From: Stenotrophomonas maltophilia
Lineage (GTDB): Bacteria > Pseudomonadota > Gammaproteobacteria > Xanthomonadales > Xanthomonadaceae
DNA: 64,000 nucleotides
NCBI RefSeq assembly: GCF_900186865.1
Contig: NZ_LT906480.1
Location: 638,001 to 702,000, forward strand
Direction of reading: 5' to 3'
Within the stretch, counting starts at the first letter, position 1. Each line of letters opens with the position of its first letter. Shown here piece after piece: positions 43,801-51,591 of this stretch. The position numbers and the translations under genes were made by a program. The notes below the pieces were generated by a model. The model was not told the DNA's origin and searched no databases. It saw only the letters and a list, made by a program, of their open reading frames with translations.

Positions 43801-45021
43801 CGCCGCATCGTCAACGTGGCTGATGGCCGCATCGCTGCCGGCAGCAGTGACGCGGTGACCGGTTCCCAGCTCAACGTCACCAACCAGCGCGTGGGCGCGG
43901 TGGAAACCCGCGTCGGTGATTTCGATTCGCGCATCGCCACGGTGGAGACCACGGCGGCCAGTGCGGTCGGCTACGACGACGCCAGTCGTGACCGCCTGAC
44001 CCTGTCCGGCTTCCAGGGCACCACCATCGACAATGTCGGTGCCGGCAGCATCGCAGCCGGCAGCCGCCAGGCGATCAATGGCGGCCAGCTGTTCCAGTCG
44101 CTCAGCGATGCCGCCAGCTTCCTCGGCGGCGGTGCCAGCGTCGGCATGCAGGGCGTATTCGTGGCACCGAACTATGTGATCCAGGGCGCCACCTACAGCA
44201 ACGTCGGCGATGCATTGGGTGCGCTGGACCGCAAGGTCAGTGAGATTGACCGCCGTACTGCGGGTGGCACGCGTGCAGGTGCTGCCAGCCTGCGCGCAAT
44301 GAGTGCCTCGCTGGATGAAAGCGCACTGGCCAGCGTTGCCGATGCATCGGCGGCGGCCGATGCGGCACCGGCCAGCAGCGCACGCGTGCAGGGCACGCCG
44401 ACCGCTGCGGCGGCGGGCGCGGGCATCCCGGTGGGCACCCCGGCATCGGGCCTCAACGCGGTCGCCATGGGCGACGGCGCAGTGGCCAGCGGCGCCTCGT
44501 CCACCGCCATCGGCCAGGGTGCCAATGCCACCGCTGCGAACGCGGTGGCGCTGGGCCAGGGCTCGGTCGCTGATCGTGCCAACACGGTCTCGGTGGGCAG
44601 CGAAGGCAACGAACGCCAGGTCACCAACGTGGCAGCCGGAACCACCGCCACCGATGCGGTCAACAAGGGCCAGCTCGATCGTGGCATGGCTACCGCCAAC
44701 AGCTACACCGACAGCCGCGTCCAGGCCGTCGCCGACAGCTTCGATGTGTTCAAGGGCGAGATCGACGGACGCCTGCGCCACATGGATCGCCGCATCGACC
44801 GCCAGGGCGCGATGAGCGCGGCGATGCTCAACATGGCCACCAGTGCTGCCGGCATCCGTACCCAGAACCGGGTCGGCGTCGGCATCGGCTTCCAGGGCGG
44901 TGAATCGGCACTGTCGCTGGGTTACCAGCGTGCGATCAGCGATCGCGCCACGGTGACGTTCGGTGGCGCCTTCAGCAGCGACGACAGCTCGGTCGGCGTC
45001 GGTGCCGGCTTCGGCTGGTAA
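37840..45021 (+). CDS. trimeric autotransporter adhesin (YadA-like, type Vc)
   Basis: A 2393-residue surface adhesin. Start at 37840 has AGGAG eight bases upstream and begins with an ESPR extended signal peptide (MNRIYRKVWNKALGQLVVASE) and a hydrophobic core (LLAVALGLVLGLGMSGSATA). The passenger is mostly YadA-head repeats of about 14 residues (S-x-A-x-G pattern) broken by nine neck-like motifs (VSVG..G..RQVTNVAAGT..DAVNKAQLDAV), lying near 38.2, 38.9, 39.9, 40.8, 41.8, 42.7, 43.4, 43.8 and 44.6 kb. A coiled-coil stalk precedes the C-terminal YadA anchor (~60 residues, GVGIGFQGGESALSLGY...GVGAGFGW), ending in Trp. The anchor forms a trimeric outer-membrane pore. Role: adhesion, aggregation, biofilm; target unknown. 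One reading frame is intact throughout. Confidence 0.95.
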   Translation: MNRIYRKVWNKALGQLVVASELASSDSSSGGVVDQRRDATQATPALLAVALGLVLGLGMSGSATAQSVQIGGSATCVAFSGKLLEKCLIEGSATAKGSNAVAIGSNSSASAANSVALGAGSKATRANTVSVGDAGKERQVTNVAAGTQATDAVNKAQLDAQARATQAALADVAADGNRYFKADGAGDDSDAAKIEGEGALAAGAGAQSLANATTAIGTQAIAAGIGASAFGQGALAIGDASVVVGQSAAAFGLGDTAVGASAYAASENGAATALGALSEATADGATAVGGGAVAMGPGSTALGRGATAANEASIAVGAFSTAVGEYSTALGSNSAAVATGSVALGAGSLADRVDTVSVGAAGYGLTRQITSVAAGTEDTDAVNVGQLKDVAAVADATAKRFQATGSSNSDAGALAEGDDALAAGEAANAIGTGTTAVGAGATAVAQNATAVGNNALASGQNSAAFGNNAQANGPGSVAVGGAAVDANGNPLITSGGVPVVTGATSAGVGGTAVGASADASGFAASSYGVGAYASGAQASAFGAVSNAIGDYSTALGTQSNATGTSSVAIGGPADLIPGLGFFVQTQASGEAATAVGAGAIASGDRAVANGSLSEASGAEATAVGYFAYAPGENASALGAQTWASGAQSTAVGYYATARGANSVALGANSEAVRANSVAVGSAGNERQITSVAAGSEATDAVNKAQLDAVASTADSTARFFQAQPEAGSDAGALAEGEGAIAAGSSSNAIGAGAVAHGAAASAIGDDSVAVGRNSTATGNGGVAIGGLGQAYDEFNQPIIGADGKAQQVGTTAVADATAVGSAAQASGAASSAFGNAAKASGDNSFAAGGKSRATGAYAVAVGDSAFASSDDSTAVGGYSWATASGASAFGSGAWATATNASAFGNAAWASGAGATSIGYNSWANGTSATAVGRGAFGYGDNSVALGFQALGNSINSIAIGTNTVAGGESAIALGAGSNASASNAVALGAGSVANRARTVSVGSSGNERQVTNVAAGTQATDAVNKAQLDAVASTAATTSRFFQASGNGDDVAGALVEGDNALAAGDAANAIGNGATALGSGANALAGNAQAIGFNALATAANASAVGANAQAIAEYATAQGAESEASGEQSAAFGAASIASGAGSTASGALSEASGEEAVAVGYFSNASGSGATAVGSESVASGTAAAAFGIGAEATGGYSTAIGGYAQASAFNATAFGNFANASGSNSVALGGDSQASGAYSTATGQGSLATGTNSVAVGGSLFGVLATEASGNYSTAVGGGAWSGGINSTALGNAAESRAANSVALGADSIADRDNTVSVGGGGNTRQVTNVADGTQGNDAVNKNQLDAVAAAAEKTSRQFQASGNADGETGALVEGDNALAAGDAANAIGNGATALGSGANALAANATAVGIDALATGTNAAALGSTAQATGEDSLALGSGASASEVGTSAAGARAQASGVYSTANGTESNASGAQSLASGFRSAASADGTTAVGGYAEATGRLGTALGYGSAASGANTTAVGFGAAAAGTGAVAVGQSSEASGAESVAIGGSTFFGLIPSRASGTGAAAFGAGAWATEDYATAIGWNAWSAGSNATALGANATANGSNSVALGAGSKADRDNTVAVGKAGSERQVTHVAAGTEATDAVNKGQLDAVASVADKTSRQFQASGNADGEAGALVDGENALAAGNAANAIGNGATALGSGANAMATNATAVGFDALATGNNAAALGNAAQASGVDSVALGSGASASETGASATGAGAQAKGPYSTANGAQATATGTQSQASGFRASASADGASALGSYAEASGRLGTAVGYGSKATGLNATAVGVSANASAAGSVALGGGSVADRANTVSVGSAVNNRQVTNVANGTEINDAVNRGQLDAVAFTANTTNRYFRANGTGTANAIGTDSVAMGSVANAAGARSIALGANATVSASGALAVGAGAGAVGVNSVAIGAGARALDANVVSVGSGNPTDGPATRRIVNVADGRIAAGSSDAVTGSQLNVTNQRVGAVETRVGDFDSRIATVETTAASAVGYDDASRDRLTLSGFQGTTIDNVGAGSIAAGSRQAINGGQLFQSLSDAASFLGGGASVGMQGVFVAPNYVIQGATYSNVGDALGALDRKVSEIDRRTAGGTRAGAASLRAMSASLDESALASVADASAAADAAPASSARVQGTPTAAAAGAGIPVGTPASGLNAVAMGDGAVASGASSTAIGQGANATAANAVALGQGSVADRANTVSVGSEGNERQVTNVAAGTTATDAVNKGQLDRGMATANSYTDSRVQAVADSFDVFKGEIDGRLRHMDRRIDRQGAMSAAMLNMATSAAGIRTQNRVGVGIGFQGGESALSLGYQRAISDRATVTFGGAFSSDDSSVGVGAGFGW

Positions 45022-45178
45022 GCCACTCCATCGCGCCGGCGGCCACCCACGCCGGCGCAGCACCTGCAACGAGGGCCTGGGGGGAGGTCACGGCAATCCC
45101 GGCTGGGCCGGCCGGGAGTCGTCAAGGAATGATGGCCGCAGTGTTGGTTCGATCCATGACCCAGAAGAGGAATTCGAC

Positions 45179-47071
45179 GTGATCAAGAAGCAGAACCTTC
45201 GCATCAATGTGTTGGCAGCCGCCGTGCTGTCGCTGACCGGTGTTGGCCTGGCACAGGCCGCCGACCTGAAAGCAAATGCGCCGTTGTCCGGCCCGAAGAC
45301 GCAGCAGGTTGATGGCATCATCGTGAAGTACCGCGCTGGCAGCGCCGCAGCTGCCGATGCGAACGCCAAGCTGGCCGTGGTCAACTCGGCCATCGCCCGC
45401 GCCGTGCCGGCAGGTACCAACGCGGCTGCGCGCAGTGCCGCGCTGCGACCGCAGGTGGCCCGCAAGCTGGGCATCGGTGCCGATCTGATCCGCCTGCAGG
45501 GAGGAATCGCGCGCGCCGAACTGGACAAGGTGCTGGGCGAACTGAAGGCTGACCCGACCGTCGAATATGCGGTGGCCGACGCCATCATGTATCCGATCGA
45601 TGCCGCGTCGTCGCCGCGTGCGGATGCCGTCGCGAAGTCCGATGCGTCGCCCAGCTTCGTGCCCAACGATCCGTACTACCAGAGCCACAACTGGCACTTC
45701 CACAACCCGGTCGGTGGCGTGAACGCACCGGCCGCATGGGACGTCTCGCAGGGCGAGGGCGTCGTGGTGGCCGTGCTCGATACCGGCATCCTGCCCGAGC
45801 ACCCGGATTTCGCCGCCGGCACCCTGCTGGAGGGCTACGACTTCATCAGCCAGGCCAGCCGCTCGCGTCGTGCCGCCGATGGCCGCGTGCCGGGTGCACT
45901 CGACTACGGTGACTGGATGCCCACCGCCAATGCCTGCTACGACGGCTCGCCGGTACGCGACAGCAGCTGGCACGGTACCCATGTGACCGGCACCATCGCC
46001 GAGGCCACCAACAACGGCCTGCATACCGCCGGCCTGGCCTACAAGGCCAAGGTGTTGCCGGTGCGCGTGCTCGGCTACTGCGGTGGCACCCTGTCGGACA
46101 TCACCGACGCCATCACCTGGGCCTCGGGCGGTACCGTGGCCGGCATCCCTGCCAACCAGAATCCGGCCGAGATCATCAACATGAGCCTGGGCGGCTCCGG
46201 CAGCTGCGATCCGGCCTACCAGGCGGCCATCACCGGTGCCACCAACCGCGGTACCCTGGTGGTGGTGGCAGCCGGCAACGACTCGATGAATGTCGCCAAC
46301 GCCCGCCCGGCCAACTGCGATGGCGTGGTCTCGGTCGGCGCGACCGGCATCACCGGCGCCATGGCCTACTACTCCAACTTCGGTACCCGCATCGATCTGT
46401 CCGGCCCGGGCGGTGGCGTCACCGACGGCAATCCGAACGGCTATGTCTGGCAGGCGGTGTCCAGCAGCAAGACGTCGCCGCCGGCAGCCGGTTCCACCGA
46501 GGGTTACACCCTTGGCGGCAAGGCCGGCACGTCGATGGCGGCACCGCATGTGGCTGCCGTCGCCGCGCTGGTGCAGAGCGCGCTGATCGCCGCCAACCGC
46601 GACCCGCTCGCGCCGGCGGGCATGCGTACCCTGCTGAAGGAAACGGCACGTCCGTTCCCGGTCAGCATTCCGTCCGCCACGCCGATCGGTACCGGCATCG
46701 TCGATGCCAAGGCCGCGCTGGACAAGGCCCTGGAAGAGCCATGCACCGAGAACTGCGGGCCGGTGGCCAAGCCGCTGACCAACAAGGTGGCCATCGGCGG
46801 GTTGAGTGGTGCCGCCGGCAGCAGCGTGCTTTACAGCTTCGAAGCCGCGGCAGGCAAGCAGCTCAGCGTCATCACCTATGGTGGCACCGGCAACGTGTCG
46901 GTCTACCTGGCCAAGGGCCGCGAGCCGAGTGCCACCGACAACGATGCGCGCTCGACCCGTCCGGGCACCTCGGAAACGGTGCGGGTGACGGCACCGACTG
47001 CCGGCACCTACTACATCAAGGTGGTGGGCGAGGCGGCTTACAGCGGTGTGAGCATTCTCGCCACGCAGTAA
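45179..47071 (+). CDS. subtilisin-like secreted serine protease (S8)
   Basis: A 630-residue prepro-protease from a GTG at 45179, with AGAGGA upstream. Signal peptide ~1-30 (LSLTGVGLAQA), inhibitor I9-like propeptide to ~165 (VDGIIVKYRAG), then the S8 domain. Catalytic triad: Asp201 (AVLDTGI), His265 (WHGTHVTG) and Ser452 (GTSMAAPHVAA). The oxyanion Asn is in AAGND. A C-terminal PPC/P-like domain (~530-630, GAAGSSVLYSFEAAAGKQL, TYYIKVVGEAAYSGV) follows. It resembles the S. maltophilia StmPr proteases. It lies directly upstream of the xps operon, which likely exports it. A terminator follows at 47098. Confidence 0.93.
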   Translation: MIKKQNLRINVLAAAVLSLTGVGLAQAADLKANAPLSGPKTQQVDGIIVKYRAGSAAAADANAKLAVVNSAIARAVPAGTNAAARSAALRPQVARKLGIGADLIRLQGGIARAELDKVLGELKADPTVEYAVADAIMYPIDAASSPRADAVAKSDASPSFVPNDPYYQSHNWHFHNPVGGVNAPAAWDVSQGEGVVVAVLDTGILPEHPDFAAGTLLEGYDFISQASRSRRAADGRVPGALDYGDWMPTANACYDGSPVRDSSWHGTHVTGTIAEATNNGLHTAGLAYKAKVLPVRVLGYCGGTLSDITDAITWASGGTVAGIPANQNPAEIINMSLGGSGSCDPAYQAAITGATNRGTLVVVAAGNDSMNVANARPANCDGVVSVGATGITGAMAYYSNFGTRIDLSGPGGGVTDGNPNGYVWQAVSSSKTSPPAAGSTEGYTLGGKAGTSMAAPHVAAVAALVQSALIAANRDPLAPAGMRTLLKETARPFPVSIPSATPIGTGIVDAKAALDKALEEPCTENCGPVAKPLTNKVAIGGLSGAAGSSVLYSFEAAAGKQLSVITYGGTGNVSVYLAKGREPSATDNDARSTRPGTSETVRVTAPTAGTYYIKVVGEAAYSGVSILATQ

Positions 47072-47097
47072 GCGCGCAGTGCGGTAGTTCAATGGCC

Positions 47098-47136
47098 GAA
47101 GCCCGTCACCCGCATGTGACGGGCTTCGTCTTTTTA
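47098..47136 (+). terminator. intrinsic terminator of the protease gene
   Basis: GAAGCCCGTCAC-CCGCAT-GTGACGGGCTTC followed by GTCTTTTT, 27 bp past the stop. It insulates the T2SS operon, which must have its own promoter in 47137-47208. Confidence 0.88.
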
Positions 47137-47208
47137 CGAAAGCGGGCGGCGGGGCGACGGAAATCACGACGTAACTGCTAAAGTCGAGCCGATTGACAGG
47201 AGAGTCAC

Positions 47209-48930
47209 GTGAACGCCCTTGCTGCAACCGCTGCCGACGACGCCGAAGGCCGCATCCTGGATGCGTTGTTGGCGCGTGGCCGCCTCAAGGAGAGCGATCT
47301 TGCACGGGCACGGCCGCTGCACGCGGAGGCCGGCGGCAGCCTGCTTGGCCTGCTGGTGCGGCTGGGGCTGGTGTCCGAACGTGACCAGGCGCAGGCCAGC
47401 GCCGAGGTGCTGGGCCTGCCGCTGCTGGATGGCAAGCAGCTGCCGGATTCACCGCCCCAGGGTCTGGCCGAGGGCCTGCCGCTGTCCCTGCGTTTCCTCA
47501 AACAGTTCCATGTATGCCCGCTGGCGCTGGATGAACAGGGTGTACGGCTGTGGCTGGCCGATGCCCACGATCCCTATCCGCAGCAGGCTGTGCAGCTGGC
47601 ACTTGGCGTACCGGTGACGCCGGTGCTGGGCATGCGTGCGGAGATCGATGATCTGGTCGAGCGCTGGTTCGGCCAGGGCCGCAGCGCGATGGGCGCGATT
47701 GTCGAAACCGCAGACGGCGAGGGCGGCGCGGTCGACGATATCGAGCACCTGCGCGACCTGGCCTCGGAAGCGCCGGTGATCCGCCTGGTCAACCTGGTGA
47801 TCCAGCGTGCGGTGGAACTGCGCGCTTCGGACATCCACGTCGAGCCGTTCGAAAGCCGGCTGAAGGTGCGTTACCGTGTCGATGGCGTACTGGTGGAGGG
47901 CGAAAGCCCGCCGGCCAACCTCACCGCAGCGGTGATCAGCCGCATCAAGATCATGGCCCGCCTCAACATCGCCGAGCGCCGCCTGCCGCAGGATGGCCGC
48001 ATCATGCTGCGCGTGCAGGGCAAGGAGCTGGACCTGCGCGTGAGCACGGTGCCGACCGCGCACGGCGAGAGCGTGGTGATGCGCCTGCTCGACCGCGAAA
48101 CGGTGGTGTTCGATTTCCATCGTCTCGGCTTTACCGATGCGTTCCTGCCGCAGTTCCGCAAAGTGCTGGAACAACCGCACGGCATCCTGCTGGTCACAGG
48201 CCCGACCGGTTCGGGCAAGACCACCACGCTGTACACCGCGCTGAGCCAGCTCAACACCGCCGACGTCAAGATCATCACGGTGGAAGATCCGGTCGAGTAC
48301 CAGATCGAGGGCATCAACCAGATCCAGGCCAAGCCGCAGATCGGCCTGGACTTCGCCAACGCACTGCGCAGCATCGTGCGCCAGGACCCGGACATCATCA
48401 TGATCGGCGAAATGCGCGACCTGGAAACCGCGCGCATCGCGATCCAGTCGGCGCTGACCGGCCACCTGGTGCTGTCCACCCTGCACACCAACAATGCGGC
48501 CGGCGGCATCACCCGCCTGCTCGACATGGGCGTGGAGGATTATCTCCTCACGTCCACCATCAACGGCATCCTGGCCCAGCGCCTGGTGCGTCGGCTGGAG
48601 CCGACCCACGCCGACCGCTATGAAGCCTCGCCGGAGGAGATCGAGCGTTTCGAGCTGCGCCGCCTGCAGCCGGAAGGGCCGATCCATCTATACCGCCCGA
48701 AGCCTTCGGCACTGGCGCCGACTGGTTACCTGGGCCGCACCACCATCATGGAATTCCTGGTGATGAACGACGCGCTGCGGCGTGCGGTGATGCGCCGCGA
48801 TGGCATGGGCGAGATCGAACGCATCGCCCGTGAAGCCGGCATGCGCACCATGTACGAGGATGGCCTGGCCAAAGCACTCAGCGGCCAGACCACCATCGAG
48901 GAAGTGCTGCGCGTGACCGAGGAAAGCTGA
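47209..48930 (+). CDS. gspE: type II secretion ATPase GspE/XpsE
   Basis: A 573-residue cytoplasmic ATPase driving pseudopilus assembly. Residues ~1-150 are the GspE N1/N2 (GspL-binding) region. The secretion-ATPase core has Walker A GPTGSGKTTT (~331), Asp box ITVEDPVEYQIEG, Walker B PDIIMIGEMRD (~405) and a His box HLVLSTLHTNNA. The tetracysteine zinc motif normally just after is absent: the segment RLVRRLEPTHADRY...TGYLGRTTIMEF contains no Cys. First gene of the eleven-gene operon; gspF begins 24 bp later. Confidence 0.95.
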   Translation: MNALAATAADDAEGRILDALLARGRLKESDLARARPLHAEAGGSLLGLLVRLGLVSERDQAQASAEVLGLPLLDGKQLPDSPPQGLAEGLPLSLRFLKQFHVCPLALDEQGVRLWLADAHDPYPQQAVQLALGVPVTPVLGMRAEIDDLVERWFGQGRSAMGAIVETADGEGGAVDDIEHLRDLASEAPVIRLVNLVIQRAVELRASDIHVEPFESRLKVRYRVDGVLVEGESPPANLTAAVISRIKIMARLNIAERRLPQDGRIMLRVQGKELDLRVSTVPTAHGESVVMRLLDRETVVFDFHRLGFTDAFLPQFRKVLEQPHGILLVTGPTGSGKTTTLYTALSQLNTADVKIITVEDPVEYQIEGINQIQAKPQIGLDFANALRSIVRQDPDIIMIGEMRDLETARIAIQSALTGHLVLSTLHTNNAAGGITRLLDMGVEDYLLTSTINGILAQRLVRRLEPTHADRYEASPEEIERFELRRLQPEGPIHLYRPKPSALAPTGYLGRTTIMEFLVMNDALRRAVMRRDGMGEIERIAREAGMRTMYEDGLAKALSGQTTIEEVLRVTEES

Positions 48931-48954
48931 TGCGCGCAGGACGCCGGGGCTGAC

Positions 48955-50175
48955 ATGCCGAACTACCGCTACAAAGCGCTCAATTCGCACGGCGAGATAT
49001 TCGACGGGCAGATGGAAGCCGCCAGCGAGGCCGAACTGGTCGCGCGCCTGCAGGATCAGGGCCATCTGCCGATGGAGACCCAGCTGGCCGATGGCGGCGT
49101 GGTCGGCGGCAGCAGCTGGCGCACGCTGCTGCGCCAGCGCCCGTTGCAGGGCGCGGCGCTGCTGCAGTTCACCCAGCAGCTGGCGACCCTGCTTGGTGCC
49201 GGCCAGCCGCTGGACCGTGCACTGTCGATCCTGCTCGGGCTTCCGGAAGACGAACGCTCGCGGCGTGCGATCACCGACATTCGCGACGTGGTGCGCGGCG
49301 GTGCGCCGCTGTCGACCGCGCTGGAGCGCCAGCACGGCCTGTTCTCGCGCCTGTACGTGAACATGGTGCGTGCCGGCGAGGCGGGTGGCAGCCTGCACGA
49401 GACCCTGCAGCGGCTGGCCGACTACCTCGAACGCAGCCGCGCGCTGCAGGGCAAGGTGATCAACGCACTGGTCTATCCGGCCATCCTGCTGGTGGTGGTG
49501 GGCGGTGCGCTGCTGTTCCTGCTCGGTTACGTGGTGCCACAGTTCGCGCAGATGTACGAAAGCCTGGACGTGGCGCTGCCGTGGTTCACCAATGCGGTAC
49601 TGCAGCTGGGCCTGTTCGTGCGCGACTGGTGGGTGCTGCTGCTGGTGGTGCCCGCACTGCTGGCATTGTTCTTCGAACGCAAGGTACGGCAACCGGCGTT
49701 CCGGCTGGCGCTGGATGGATGGCTGCTGCAGCGTCGCGGCATCGGCCGCCTGCTGGGCGAACTGGAAACCGCGCGGCTGGCGCGCACGCTGGGCACCCTG
49801 CTGCGCAATGGCGTGCCGCTGCTCGGGGCGCTGGGCATCGCACGCAACGTGCTGGGCAACCGCGCGCTGGCCGCTGATGTGGAAGCGGCCGCCGACGAAG
49901 TGAAGAACGGTGCCGGCCTGTCGCTGGCACTGTCACGCGGCAAGCGTTTCCCACGCCTGGCCCTGCAGATGATCCAGGTCGGCGAGGAATCCGGTGCCCT
50001 CGATACCATGCTGCTGAAAGCTGCCGACACGTTTGAACAGGACAGCGCCCGTCGCATCGACCGCCTGTTGGCCGCGATGGTGCCGGCGATCACCCTGGTG
50101 CTGGCCTCGGTGGTCGGTGCGGTGATCGTGGCCGTGCTGGTGCCGTTGTACGACCTGACCAATGCCATCGGCTGA
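48955..50175 (+). CDS. gspF: type II secretion inner-membrane protein GspF/XpsF
   Basis: A 406-residue polytopic membrane platform protein. Two T2SSF domains: ~70-195 (QQLATLLGAGQPLDRALSIL) and ~275-395 (ARTLGTLLRNGVPLLGALGIA). Three transmembrane helices include VIVVG-like LLVVVGGALLFLLGYVVPQF, LLLVVPALLALFF and the final AITLVLASVVGAVIVAVLVPL. N-terminal MPNYRYKALN is canonical. It contacts GspE and GspL. gspG follows after 49 bp. Confidence 0.95.
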   Translation: MPNYRYKALNSHGEIFDGQMEAASEAELVARLQDQGHLPMETQLADGGVVGGSSWRTLLRQRPLQGAALLQFTQQLATLLGAGQPLDRALSILLGLPEDERSRRAITDIRDVVRGGAPLSTALERQHGLFSRLYVNMVRAGEAGGSLHETLQRLADYLERSRALQGKVINALVYPAILLVVVGGALLFLLGYVVPQFAQMYESLDVALPWFTNAVLQLGLFVRDWWVLLLVVPALLALFFERKVRQPAFRLALDGWLLQRRGIGRLLGELETARLARTLGTLLRNGVPLLGALGIARNVLGNRALAADVEAAADEVKNGAGLSLALSRGKRFPRLALQMIQVGEESGALDTMLLKAADTFEQDSARRIDRLLAAMVPAITLVLASVVGAVIVAVLVPLYDLTNAIG

Positions 50176-50224
50176 TGATGGCTCCCTACGCAACCCCGAC
50201 ACTCCGCAACTGAAAGGACCGACC

Positions 50225-50668
50225 ATGATTGCTTCCCGTCGACCGATCCGCCTTTCCTTCACTGCCGCGCGCAACCAGTCGGGCATGAGCCTGCTGGAAA
50301 TCATCATCGTCATCGTGCTGATCGGCGCGGTGCTGACCCTGGTCGCCAGCCGCGTGCTGGGCGGTGCCGATCGTGGCAAGGCGAACATCGCCAAGGCCCA
50401 GGTGCAGACCGTTGCCTCCAAGGTCGACAACTACCAGATCGATACCGGCAAGCTGCCTGGCTCGCTCAACGATCTGGTGACCGCACCGGCAGGTGTCGGT
50501 GGCTGGCTGGGCCCGTACGCCAAGCCGGCCGACCTGAATGACCCGTGGGGCCACGCGTTGGAGTACCGCGCGCCGGGCGAAGGCCAGCCGTATGAACTGA
50601 TCAGCCTGGGCAAGGACGGCAAGGCCGGCGGCAGCAGCGTCGACGCTGACATCCGCTACCAGCCGTAA
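50225..50668 (+). CDS. gspG: major pseudopilin GspG/XpsG
   Basis: A 147-residue prepilin from the ATG at 50225, with AAAGGA upstream. It has a long 21-residue leader ending in Gly and the type III signal G|MSLLEIIIVIVLIG; here Met takes the usual Phe/Met first position and Glu5 is present. The globular C-terminus holds the conserved DxWG segment as DPWGHALEYR. It polymerises into the pseudopilus. The prepilin peptidase (GspO/PilD) is not in the window. Confidence 0.95.
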   Translation: MIASRRPIRLSFTAARNQSGMSLLEIIIVIVLIGAVLTLVASRVLGGADRGKANIAKAQVQTVASKVDNYQIDTGKLPGSLNDLVTAPAGVGGWLGPYAKPADLNDPWGHALEYRAPGEGQPYELISLGKDGKAGGSSVDADIRYQP

Positions 50669-50674
50669 CCAGGC

Positions 50675-51169
50675 ATGATGCATTTCCTGCCGCGCCGGCT
50701 GCCTCGCCCGCGCCTGCACGGCAGGCGCGCAGCGGGCCTGTCGCTGCTGGAAATGCTGCTGGTGATCGCGCTGATCGCCGCGATCGGCCTGATCACCGCC
50801 GCGGGTCTGTCGCGCGGCTTTGCCGGCATGCAGCTGCGCAGCGCCGGCAAGGACATCGCCAACCAGCTGCGCATGGTGCGCGCCCAGGCCATCGCGCGCG
50901 GTGAGCCGCAGCGCTTCGTGATCGAGCCGGCGCGTCGCCGTTGGCAGGGGGCCAACCAGCGGCAGGGCGATGTGCCGACGCAGCTGCAGGTGCAGTTCGA
51001 AGGCGCCGCGCAGCTGGCCACCGCGCCGGGGCAGGGCGTGATCGAGTTCCATCCCGACGGTGGTTCCAGTGGTGGCCGCATCCGCCTGCAACGTGAGGGC
51101 GCCGAATGGCGCATCGATGTCGGCTGGCTGACCGGCGAGGTCCGCTCCGGCCCGTGGCAGGCGCCATGA
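50675..51169 (+). CDS. gspH: minor pseudopilin GspH/XpsH
   Basis: A 164-residue minor pseudopilin. The prepilin motif is G|LSLLEMLLVIALIA after a basic ~20-residue leader (MMHFLPRRLPRPRLHGRRAA). The GspH-type beta domain follows, with REGAEWRIDVGWLTGE near the end. The ATG at 50678 is an alternative start. Its stop overlaps gspI by 4 bp. Confidence 0.9.
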   Translation: MMHFLPRRLPRPRLHGRRAAGLSLLEMLLVIALIAAIGLITAAGLSRGFAGMQLRSAGKDIANQLRMVRAQAIARGEPQRFVIEPARRRWQGANQRQGDVPTQLQVQFEGAAQLATAPGQGVIEFHPDGGSSGGRIRLQREGAEWRIDVGWLTGEVRSGPWQAP

Positions 51170-51591
51170 AGCGGCAGGCGCGTGGTTTTACGTTGCTGGA
51201 AGTGATCATCGCCTTCGCCTTGCTGGGCCTGGCGCTGACGCTGCTTCTGGGCAGCCTGTCAGGTGGCGCGAAACAGGTCCGAGAGGCCGAGCTGCGCACG
51301 CGTGCGGTGCTGCATGCGCAGTCGCTGCTGGCCGAAGCCGGTGTCGCCGCGCCATTGCAGGTGGGCAGCCAGCAGGGCGACTGGGAACAGGGCCGATACC
51401 ATTGGGAGCTGCAGGTACAGCCATGGGTCGAGCCGCGTGCCGCCAACGCGGTACAGGCACAGGCGCAATCGCCGGGGGCTCCCTGGCTGGCCGAGCTGCA
51501 GCTTCAGGTGCGCTGGGGCGAAGGCGAACGCGAACAACTGCGCTGGCGCAGCCTGCGCCTGCTGCCGCCGGACCTGGAGAGCGCGCGATGA
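51166..51591 (+). CDS. gspI: minor pseudopilin GspI/XpsI
   Basis: A 141-residue minor pseudopilin. The prepilin motif is G|FTLLEVIIAFALLGLALT after the short leader MKRQAR. GspI initiates the pseudopilus tip with GspJ and GspK. The ATGA overlap with gspH and with gspJ points to tight translational coupling. Longer frames starting at 51106 would run into gspH and are rejected. Confidence 0.92.
   Translation: MKRQARGFTLLEVIIAFALLGLALTLLLGSLSGGAKQVREAELRTRAVLHAQSLLAEAGVAAPLQVGSQQGDWEQGRYHWELQVQPWVEPRAANAVQAQAQSPGAPWLAELQLQVRWGEGEREQLRWRSLRLLPPDLESAR

Noticed and set aside
38100..44600. Possible CRISPR-like array inside the adhesin gene
   Set aside because: The repeats are in-frame coding repeats of unequal length with no spacers and no cas genes nearby.
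37825..45069. A 2414-codon open frame antisense to the adhesin
   Set aside because: It is produced by Ala/Gly/Ser codon bias of the repeats on the plus strand. Its translation is Arg/His/Gly-rich with no family motif, while the plus frame has a signal, repeats and anchor.
44963..45178. Upstream extension of the protease frame
   Set aside because: It overlaps the adhesin 3' end in another frame. The GTG at 45179 has a ribosome site and a proper signal peptide.
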